Assembly: GCA_002633025.1 (NCBI GenBank)
Contig: NMRB01000023.1
Location: forward strand, 851,684-915,683
Source: Notospermus geniculatus
Lineage: Eukaryota; Nemertea; Pilidiophora; Heteronemertea; Lineidae
Direction: 5' to 3'
Length of the DNA stretch: 64,000 bases
Shown here: positions 52,780-64,000 of the stretch, one piece after another
Layout of the letters: every line of letters begins with the position of its first letter
Numbering within the stretch: the first letter of the stretch is position 1
The notes under the pieces: model-generated
Seen by the model: only the letters and a program-made list of their open reading frames with translations
What the model was told of the DNA's origin: nothing
The model's database searches: none
Translations under genes and position numbers: made by a program

Positions 52780-55700
52780 GTTGGATATTGTAGAAGGTCT
52801 TTTCTAATGCAATACAATTTAAATGCTATTGGTAATGTATGTCTCAGTGGGTTAAGAACCCCATTACACTGCCACTCAATAAATGCCACCGTCTAATCTT
52901 TTTTCTGTAATTAATAACCAGGGATTAATTTGCCATCACAAAAACAAACTTCGCCAAGAGGATAGTTATCAGAGATACAGACCAAGATGGGCATGACTCC
53001 GGGAAGTCCGTATCACTGAGGAGATGAGATACAGTCCTCAGCATCATTAAGGATGCTACACCCATCCGAAAGGGTAATAACCCCCATAACTAATGGTACC
53101 CTTCCCCTGTAAACATGTCAGGGAAAAAACAAGGGTCATTGTTGGAACGAGTGATATCCTGTTGATTGCATAACCTGAGCATTGACGGCAAGCTGTCCGG
53201 ACCAGATAGTCACCCTCCAGTGGCGGGGAATGAAACCCCCAAATAACGATGGGATTCACACGTTGCATCTAAGCGCTGTGCTGTCGAACAGCCATAAAGG
53301 AATCTGTGACTGTTCTTGTGTGGCGTTGATAGTTCTCCTTCGGTGAGTGCGGCGTTTGGAACGAAGACGATATTTTGGATCTTTACAGCAGAAATCATGT
53401 GGCTGATATGCTGTCATTTAGTCGCGTCTGTTCATCATGATAGTTCTTGACCAGTGGTTACGGCGGGGCCCGGCATCTGTTACAAGGTAGACACGTATAA
53501 TCAGTCTTCCTCCACCTTCATAACATAATTAACCCCTTTATGGCCAAGAATAAAGAGATTGGATCGCCAGAGTCGCGCGGTAGGTTCTGCGCCTGTCACC
53601 AAGGTCACTTGACAAAAAGATGTCCGTTCAGTTCCTGACCATTCTTGGTGACACTGACTTTCGTTGACAGTGTGTACAAGCTACAAGTTCAAACAAGTCA
53701 ATTTGCCAAATATCATAGATGGGATTCCGCTTTGGCATCGCTTTATCACGTCATCAGTGTGTTTTGACAAGAGATGCCTGCACGGATACACCTATCAACA
53801 CAATCCACACAATGCTGAACAACTTTGTGGCAGGTTCACTCGCTTTGTATGCATCGCACACTGCCACAAGAATTAGATTTTAACAATTATGTGATTGTGC
53901 AGCGTTCGGCATGACAATATGAGAGCGTTGAGGAGGAAACGAAATAATTATATCAAGAGAATGGCGTGTGGCGCGAATGTAACTGATCACATGCTTCTGT
54001 CGTGGCGTGAGGATGTTCACAAGATTCGGCTTTTATGGCCCAGGAGGCCAAGGCTATATGGAGCATATTAGTCCGCGGAGGCTTTCCGAAATCTCCAAGC
54101 ATCCTTCAATGTCCTCCCAACATTGATTCTGTAGACTAACGCATGACTTCTCAACAAATACATCTATAAATCAATGTTGTCCTTGAAATGCTTCAAAGTG
54201 CATATATCTCATACCATAATCCTCGCATTTTCAACCGTCAAAATTCTTTTGTTTATTATTTTATGATGACGTTATGAACCAAATGTATGAATAATTAAAT
54301 TGTAATCCTTGGTGTATGCATTATCAGCTTCGACTCGAGCGTTTATTACATTTGAATGGGAGTACGTATAGCTGATATTCAGCATAATGACCGCCGTAAA
54401 CCGGCAGATTTTCACATGATGTTTGGAAATTCAGAAGGGCCTATTCAGGATTTACTTCATCTGCCCCCAGGTTAAAGCAGACAGAACCTTCTGTATCTTC
54501 TGTCAGGAAGTTCTACAAGCGTTGGATATATGAATATCAGAAAGAATTTGAAAATACAATGTATTCTTCAGTTGATTGATAAGAAGAACCTGCCTTCGAA
54601 TATTTTTTTTCAATTTGAATCACGGGATGCGAGAAAACTTTGACATAAGGTGCCCTCTGCTGGACTCTGGGGCAAGATTATTGAAATATAGGCCAACATT
54701 GTAAGCTTTTATTGGGCATACTTTGAAAATTTGATGAAAATAATGACTGTGTACGGCGGGCATCAGCATTTTCGGAAGTGAAATCACAAATAAACCAACG
54801 TCAGCCAGACAAAACAAGCAAGAAGGAAATCATTCCATGTGACATTGGCAGTTTGTCTGCAAGCGGAAGTTTGGAATTTATGTCATGAATTGTCCAATGA
54901 TTGCCATTCGTCTTGGCCCAATATCTCATTCATGATTAAGCTTTAGTACAATTTGTCTTCACTTTAGCTCCCCGATGGAAAACAGAATAAACTGCGAGCG
55001 CAACGAGCTACATCAAAATATACCCAAGGGCCTCCACGCATGCACACCGAATCTAAAATCAAGACACGGAGTAACAAATTTAAATTGTGCGTCTGTGAGT
55101 CGATGGCGTTCTTAGCATGCGAAACACAACTTTGTATCCAAGGAGTGTGTAAAAAGGAATCAGTCTTGACTACTTGGGTGTGAAATAAAGTTTTCAAGAA
55201 ACATCGGAATAATTTAGCACCATTTTTGCCGGAATGAAATGCAAATTTTTCAAATTTACGAAATGTGCGGATTAATGATAATTATCTCTAGGCACCTTTA
55301 CAGGGTGTTCTTGAGCATGAAGTATTGCTTCTTGTTTTTAATGTTACTTTTGACACGTCTAATGTATTCTGATGAATAAAAACATTTTTGTTTGAACAAT
55401 AGTGCAAAATGCACTTATTTTATTCATGAATGGTAATGACATGGCAATGCAAACGTATCATCACGTGAGATTTGGAAGAATTGTGAAATTTCTTTTTTTC
55501 AAAAATCCTCCGCGCCAGTATACATATTTCTTATGTAGTGAAGAAAAGAGGATAAGTCCGTCTTTTAGAAACATTTGTCTGACACTTTCTTCTGCCTGGG
55601 TTCAATGGTCGTTGTACCATTGACCTGGTTCTTCTTGTGAGACTGAAAATGCTGAATGTCCTCCCAAAATCTCAAAGGAATTTCAATTGCATGACTAAGC

Positions 55701-56756
55701 ACATCGATCGACCTGATCGTCAGTGTCAGAGTTTGCCGAATTCCTGGATATCTCACAAAAACTCGCAGAACGACCTAAAAACAACAGATTTCAAGGATGG
55801 CGTACTTAGTTTGGGTGCTGTAATATGACTGTGGCACAATGAAACTACAGGTGGGCGGTCTTAACGACTTTTTCACAACCTGTGCTGGATTTGTGCATAT
55901 CACTTTTGCTTTCTCCTTGTACTAATTACTGCCCCACAATCAAACCCCATCATCATCCCCATTTGACTATGAAAAATATATCGGGATTTTTTTTCACGAC
56001 CTGATGAAAGTGATTTGTTATCAGTGACTCTTTCGCATCATCACATCATTTCAATCCTAGTCTAGCAAACATATTACGTTTGATCACCGAGAATGCACTC
56101 TCGTTAAACATTGTGTTCGCCTCACTTCTTTTTGATAGTCAGAGCATACAAATATGACGAGGGCCGGGCCGCCCGTTTGGGGAATTCGACCTAATGGAAA
56201 ATAATTACTGTGTTAGCTCCATGCTAACGGGTGCTGCATTCGTAAATAGCCCGATGACAGGTCGCAAACAAGCACACCTTATCCTGTATGCAGACGCCAT
56301 AGACCCATCTGCATATTAGATGGCGATATATGAAATGAAATATCATTGGTTCAGCCACCAGGGACGGGAGTCGCTGGGAGGTAAAATTTAGAACCATTAA
56401 CCGATATCAGTTAATGTTCACCAACATAACCGGTCAAATCCGCAGGGATTCTCCGAGCAGCGCTTCGCGATTTATAAACGAAAAATTATTCAAATATGCT
56501 GACTTCTAGAAATGAGATTTCACAATAATATCCAGAAACCTAATGTAATTTTCAATTAAGTGTGTTTTAAATGTACCAAGGATCGGACACTATGTCTCCC
56601 CAGAATTGGAAAAGATGTTCCTAATTTTGTTTGTAAACAGATTTGTTTCCCCAGAGAATGATTTTAGTTCCAATTCCTTGGTTATATTTCGTGATTTCAG
56701 ACATCAGCAAACCAGTTTTGACGTCTTCGGAGCTGTTACGATTTTAATTCAATTTC

Positions 56757-58847
56757 CTATGAATTACTATGTTAGTTTGATACATATACTTGTGTCACAA
56801 GTCAAGTTGAATCAGTTGTAATTTCTTGCTCTAAAGATAAGATCACCAGAAAAGATTTTACTAGAAGTTCAAAGTACTAGTGAACTACATGTACATGCGT
56901 GCTACAAGGGGTACCCTCTTCCCCAGGTTTCCTTCTGCAGACCTGACAATTCGCATTCAAAACCCACCGATATGGGACACCCTGGTACATATACGGCAAG
57001 GTAGGACTAGGCCTAGTATGATGATCGTCAATCAGCTTCACTTTCCTCAGTCACGATACGAAAAAGCAGCTCTGGAAAACCCATACCCGAATCCCAAAAG
57101 ACAACGTGTCCTCAAAAATGAAATCGCCAGCTCTTCCTGGTAAACATTATCAGGACGAGTTTCCAAGTCGGCAGGCCAGTCAGGAGATAACAGAGGCCAT
57201 CTGTATACGGCTATTAATACTTAATCACTACCAATTGCATGGGTATTATCAATACTTTTTGTCCACGAAAGGCTGTCAACACAATTTTGGCAAATTGCTC
57301 AAAATATTGCAGACCTGAATATAAAACACAAGTTCGCTTTAAGCTATCTGGTGCAACCAATCCAGGATGACGGAAAGGGATGTGGTGAGTGGTACTTTGC
57401 TTCGCATCACGGCAACATTTCATGAACATCAACGATTCCTTTCGCTTTTCGCTTTTTGTTTCACATATTACCACGGACCGCAGCAACAATTCCCTAACTC
57501 CCCTGACAATTCTGCTGATGCAGATTAAATTCAGTTCTATATTCATATGATACAAATTGAAAAGTAATTAACTCTGAAAAGTAGACAATGATTGTAGGAG
57601 TATGATTGAATTGAAGACAGATTGGATCCAGTTTTAGAATGAACAGAACCATGGAAAGACTAAAAACTTTCTACTTTTTTTCTTTCCATTCAAAAACTTG
57701 GTGTGTCCTTCATGTCCTTCAGTTTAACAATATCATATTGCGTATCTACATAAATAATAAGACATTATGTCTAAGACAAAGGGATTTGACTTCGTTTGCA
57801 AGACCAGNCTATGAATTACTATGTTAGTTTGATACATATACTTGTGTCACAAGTCAAGTTGAATCAGTTGTAATTTCTTGCTCTAAAGATAAGATCAGAA
57901 AAGATTTTACTAGAAGTTCAAAGTACTAGTGAACTACATGTGTGCTACAAGTACCCCCTTCCCTAGGTTTCCTTCTGCAGACCTGACAATTCGAACCTAT
58001 GTCCAAAACCTACCGATATGGGACACCCTGGTACATCTACGTCAATAGGACTAGGCCTAGTAATGATGGTAGTCAACTTCATTTTCCTCACGATATCAAA
58101 AAGCAGCTCTGAATAACCCATCTTACCCAAATCCCAGAAGACAACGTGTCCTCAAAAATGAAATCGCCAGCTCTTCCTGGTAAACATTATCAGGACGAGT
58201 TTCCAGGTCGGCAGGCCAGTCAAGAGATAACAGAGGCCATCTGTATACGGCCATTAATACTTAATCACTACCAATTGCATGGGTATTATCAATACTTTTT
58301 GTCCACGAAAGGCTGTCAACACAATTTTGGCAAATTGCTCAAAATATTGCAGACCTGAATATAAAACACAAGTTCGCTTTAAGCTATCTGGTGCAACCAA
58401 TCCAGGATCACGAAAAGGGATGTGGTGAGTGGTAGTTTGCTTCGCATCACGGCAACATTTCATGAACATCAACGATTCCTTTCGCTTTTCGCTTTTTGTT
58501 TCACATATTACCACGGACCGCAGCAACAATTCCCTATCTCCCCTGACAATTCTGCTAATGCAGATTAAAATGAGTTCTATATTCATATGATACAAATTGA
58601 AAAGTAATTAACTCTGAAAAGTAGACAATGATTGTAGGAGTATGATTGAATTGAAGACAGATTGGATCCAGTTTTAGAATGAACAGAACCATGGAAAGAC
58701 TAAAAACTTTCTACTTTTTTTCTTTCCATTCAAATACTTGGTGTGTCCTTCATGTCCTTCAGTTTAACAATATCATATTGCGTATCTACATAAATAATAA
58801 GACATTATGTCTAAGACAAAGGGATTTGACTTCGTTTGCAAGACCAG
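56757..58847. repeat. Direct duplication, about 1.05 kb, joined by a single N
   Basis: Copy 1 (56757-57807) and copy 2 (57809-58847) both start CTATGAATTACTATGTTAG and end TCGTTTGCAAGACCAG. The N at 57808 is exactly at the junction. Most of the length is nearly identical; indels and substitutions cluster in the part around 56890-57100 versus 57930-58140. Read as allelic copies left uncollapsed by assembly. Matching short open frames in the two copies are duplicates, not genes. Confidence 0.93.
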
Positions 58848-59067
58848 AGGAGACAATTTGCGGAAATGAATCGCGCAGACTGCGTCATAAATATTATATG
58901 CTGTGGTACCCGTGAATTTGACTGGGTGTCAAAGGTCCTTTTCATTCAATTAATTATTCAGAGGAGTACCACTCAGAGATATTGCAATATCAGAGTTCCT
59001 GGCGTCTTGGGAATTGAGAGGTATCCCGGCGAATGAGATGTAATATGGACTATGGTCCTCTCATCCA

Positions 59068-59665
59068 CTGCGTTATCTACAAACGTATACTTTAACAGCA
59101 AGAAAGAGCCTGATTCCTCCGAAAATCAGTCTTTTTACCAACAACTGTCAAGGCATTCACTGAATTTTCTTGAACTGAGAAAACTCAATCACCTGAAAAA
59201 TGGAACAAAATTCAGCAAATTTTGGCAGTGACAAAAAGTGAATGACATGGACAAACTGAAGGTGAATGCTTCAAACTTTTTGACATCTTCCTTCATTATT
59301 AGCTTTTTAGTTATTCTAGCCCCCAGTGGCTCCTGTTCTACTGCGTTATTAGCTTTTTAGTTATTCTAGCCCCCACTGGCTCCTGTTCTACTGCGTTATC
59401 TACAACGTATACCTTAACAGCAAAAAACAGCCTGATTCCTCAGAAAATCAGTCTTTTCACCAACAACACTGCCAAGGCATTCACTGAATTTTCTTGAACT
59501 GAAAAACTCAATCACCTGAAAAATGGAACAGAATTCAGCAAATTTTGGCAGTGACAAAACGTGAATGACATGGACAAACTGACCAAGGTGAATGCTTCAA
59601 ACTTTTTGACATCTTCCTTCATTATTAGCTTTTTAGGTAACCTAGCCCCCACTGACTCCTGCTCT
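59068..59665. repeat. Two-copy tandem repeat, about 323-bp period, with a nested 50-bp duplication
   Basis: CTGCGTTATCTACAAACGTA at 59068 recurs as CTGCGTTATCTACAACGTAT at 59391, followed by the same AACAGCAA...CCTGATTCCTC... sequence to CATTATTAGCTTTTTAG. In between, TTAGCTTTTTAGTTATTCTA plus GCCCCCA(G/C)TGGCTCCTG is itself duplicated (about 59299 and about 59348). No N lies between the copies, so this one may be a real duplication. Confidence 0.85.
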
Positions 59666-62600
59666 ACTGGTATTAAAAACGATCAGAAAGGGACTTGCGA
59701 CTTTTCATGTTCTTCCTTATCCAAATCCTGAGCATGAAAAATAAATTTACCCTCTCATGACCACTTTCTTCTCACGTTTACTCCATAATACAAACATACT
59801 TCTAGATTCCGAGGGTTAAACCCAATGCTTTCCTCCTTGCATTATACAAACATTGACACATCCTATGAAAAACCTACCTCAAAATAACCCTTAATCAAGC
59901 AACCACCATTAATTCCCCCAAAGGTAATATCAACCGCCGATGTAAACTCTGTTCAATTTCCACAGAAAATTAGGTCGAATTACAAACTGAACCTAAATTC
60001 CCAAATTCCCACTCAAGAGGCAAGGGGGAGTCATAATTTCAGAATCAGTGCACACTTACACCAGCCTTAATCGTCATTCAATCTAGTCAGAAATATATTT
60101 CACATAATAGATATTCCAACCTAACTCTCCGTATCCCAGCTCTGCGTTGCTGTATCTTACACTGTTGAAATGTACAAAACAAGACTTGAAACCAAACGCA
60201 GATCTGATAAGACCTTACAAAATACACGATAATTTATGGCCACTGAGGGCAAAATAACTCCGCCTTTCCGTAATGTCATTATCCAGTAACTCTCAGTAGG
60301 AATCTCAAACTAGGAGATAGCGATTACTGTGTGTACAACTGAGTTATAGAGGCGAGTTCATATTTTTGTGTTCAGCTCAGAATTGATTGCTTTTGGTTTG
60401 AGGTAACCACACGGGGAATTTTTTCGCTCCTCCCCATTCCAGTGGTATTACTCCTCAGTAAATCAATTTGTGAATCCCAAGACTCTTGGCTGTGTATAAT
60501 TCATATGCCTCCTAACAAGTGTCTAGAGGTTTGCAATTTCCTGACTGGAGTGTCAAACTCCCGCGAGTTACGGAAGCAGAGCATTCGTGTGTTTAAACTA
60601 ACCCTCAATCCAATTACCTCACCGGTCCCAGTTGCTAAAGTGGGAAGAGAAACCCTCCTTAGGGCCTCTGACATGCACGCTTCAAAGACCAACTGCTACG
60701 CGGATCCTCGATAGAAAATTGAATTAAAAGTTCGTAAAGTGTATGGGGATTTCTTGGTCCCTGATCAGGGCCCATGTTACACGGCTGCATCCTAAATGAG
60801 GTACTCGGTAATGAGAATACAATGGTAGCAGCGGCGTCTCACCTTTCACGAGGCGCCCAGGGAAATGTCGGCAACTCGCTGGTTGTGGTTTATGTTTCCC
60901 CAACAAACAAGCATGTTCAGCTCGGTGTATGGTTGGCTTCTGCTATGTCAAATGTACATGTATACGGACATGACGGACGACACGAAGGTCCTAATCCATA
61001 CGTATCCCTATTAACCCTTGAGGAACTGGTGATAACGTTGATCATAAGAACATGGAAGAAGGAGTTTATTTGGAATGAAGAAGTCCTTACAGAACTGTTG
61101 AGCTCTTTTTGATGACAATTTATCAAAGCTACCAAAATTAGTTCCTTCACTGAAAACCCTTTCATCTCACATTTCAACCTTATCGAACTACTGTCTCGTT
61201 GGATGTACTCGCATGAAAAAACACAGAGACAGGAGGTACGGTCCGTCAAGATATCACATGGGATGCTATATTGACCGTCTCAAACAGAGCGACTCCAATA
61301 AACTCGCCACAGGTGAAATGGACGTACCAAAACTATTAAGACTGTTGTGTCTGTTGGTCAGTTTACAGACAATGTGGTTTTATCTAACAGGTAATCCTCC
61401 GAGATCACAGGCAGTCACATGATAAGCTTATAAACATTTCCCCAGCCACTTGCTATTCTTTGATGTAATTTCCAACTCTGTAAATGGCATCTATCGGTAC
61501 CTATATTCCCCCGAACTATGACCCGATCCCAGTGTCCATTAAACTCATTAACACTGGTAATTACGCGTGTGCTCAGCAGTTATCAGTTGCAAGACAAGGT
61601 ATCGGGTAACCTACCCCCAACTAAATCTCCCACACCCATGGGATGTCCCGATGTTTGATGTACAGTCCCCTCAGACCCTGAGGTCAGCTGCATCAATAAG
61701 CTCCTAGCGAAGGTTTATAGGTTTGCCGATTTGTGATTAGCCGTGTGCGTAATAACTTATCCAATCCCATTATTTGTAACATTAACTCCACTGATGGTAG
61801 AAGCCTCTCTATTTGGCGATACAGGTAACGACAAAACAAATAACCCCGCACAGGGAATTGAGGCTTGCTGGGTATTAACTCCACAAACAGATTCATTTCT
61901 CATACAAAATGCTAAATTGCTTTGCAATTGTGAGTCTTAGCTAATATTAATCAGAAAGAAATTGTTGCACTAGCTATAAACAGGATGTCACAGTATCATG
62001 GAGTCAACCTTCTGGTCACCGCAGAGTCCAGTTTCAAATAGGGCCAAAAGTTTCCCGTTTTGAAATCTTTGATTGTATAGACTGGTGATTGGTATTGTGA
62101 ATTTACGAAGTTATGTTACAATGTTCATGTAGGTTTGCCTTCATGAGTCAGCTGGGCCAACTAACGTTCTTCGATCAGCAACAACCGAGTCTGAACTTTT
62201 TTGAAATGATGAAATTTCTAAGGTTGCACACGCTTGCGTTTCTTCTTCTTAACAAGTTCACTCATTATCACCAAACTCGTCTTTTTTTCAACTTCTGTTC
62301 CATAAGTGGTTTGGGAAACCTTCACCAATCATTGTCACACTCAACCCAATACTCAGGCAATGGTGCCATCATCTTATGTCTTTTTGATGACCACTAATCA
62401 TCGGACCATTTTAAGATAAGCCTGGCTTATCGAGAACTACTAATTTTCGTGGTCTGTAGACATGCTCTGCATCTAGTATCATCCTTAACCTTCAGTTTGC
62501 CTGCCGTGGAGACGGTGTGAAGCTACCGTATTCTTGCCGATTCCCTTCGTGAGTCTTTCAACATTCAATGTTTGTTGAAAGATCACTTCCTATTTTTTAA

Positions 62601-62792
62601 ACGTCCTACATGTAAAATTAAAAAATATCAGCGTCTTAATATACATATTGGTGCATACGCGAGGGGATGAATTTAACATTTCGAGTTTCACATGGTCACC
62701 TTTACGGTGACATTAGAAAGGCAGTTCAGAGAAGGTTACGTGAACTTCCTTTGGAAGATAGAGAGAAGATCTACTTTATGAGTTCCATTCAC

Positions 62793-62811
62793 CATTGTTT
62801 TTCTCTTGCAG
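62793..62811 (+). promoter_or_regulatory. COE: Decoy or alternative 3' splice site 83 nt before the COE exon
   Basis: attgtttttctcttgcag is a strong-looking acceptor ending at 62811, ahead of the true acceptor at 62894. If used, the upstream AG would continue G-TGT-GAT-AGA-CGT-TAA, a stop five codons in. It would therefore give a truncated, NMD-prone transcript. Confidence 0.35.
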
Positions 62812-62868
62812 GTGTGATAGACGTTAAATGGTTACTTTTTTCAGTCCTACATATGAACTTATAACTAA

Positions 62869-64000
<1,132 letters not shown>

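Noticed and set aside
57214-58595. Duplicate 113-codon minus-strand frames in the two copies of the 1-kb repeat
   Set aside because: The near-identity comes from the N-joined duplication, not from selection. No domain is recognised and there is no independent support.
61370-61400. Possible recursive splice site (ttttatctaacag|gtaatc)
   Set aside because: The donor-like half GTAATC is poor, the tract is short, and it lies only 1.5 kb from the true acceptor.
62667-62864. Coding region MNLTFRVSHGHLYGD... just before the last exon
   Set aside because: It lies in the intron immediately upstream of the COE exon, is interrupted by an acceptor sequence, and does not match the expected COE peptide between VIIDR and FFLKFF.

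Overview
This window is eukaryotic. It shows spliced exons, long introns, tRNA-headed SINE-like repeats and many short inverted-repeat elements, with no dense prokaryotic gene array. It carries an internal part of one gene on the + strand: the COE/EBF transcription factor (Collier/Olf-1/EBF; knot in fly, unc-3 in worm). Four short exons with canonical splice sites encode consecutive, highly conserved pieces of the COE DNA-binding domain, including its zinc knuckle. They lie at 6233-6288, 8286-8359, 9176-9244 and 62895-62976. Splice phases join perfectly across all three introns seen in full. The N-terminal exons lie before base 1, and the rest of the DNA-binding, IPT and HLH exons lie beyond base 64000.

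The host is a metazoan, probably a marine invertebrate. The palindrome TACATGTA is heavily over-represented (21 copies by hand count), a habit I associate with several marine invertebrate genomes. I cannot resolve the phylum.

Layout. Bases 1-6232 are the tail of an upstream intron, with a perfect 37-bp hairpin, a 2-copy repeat and a SINE with two tRNA-like heads. Bases 6233-9244 hold three exons split by introns of about 2.0 and 0.8 kb. Bases 9245-62894 are one giant intron of 53.65 kb. It holds MITE-like hairpins (15.8, 23.8-24.2, 36.9-37.2, 46.8-47.0 and 48.6-48.9 kb), SINE fragments and small tandem repeats. It also holds two nearly identical direct duplications whose junctions are single Ns, most likely uncollapsed haplotypes. 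Bases 62895-62976 are the next exon, and the remainder is the start of the following intron.

Two points stand out. At 32217-32225 a strong 3' splice site abuts a perfect 5' splice site (CAG|GTAAGT), the signature of a recursive (ratcheting, zero-nucleotide exon) splice site in the giant intron. The COE recognition core CCCAAGGG/CCCTTGGG also occurs 10 times by hand count, about 0.8 being expected by rough base-composition arithmetic. The first 4.5 kb of the giant intron are especially rich, which suggests autoregulation. No other gene could be supported. The longest other open frames look like chance or decayed mobile DNA.
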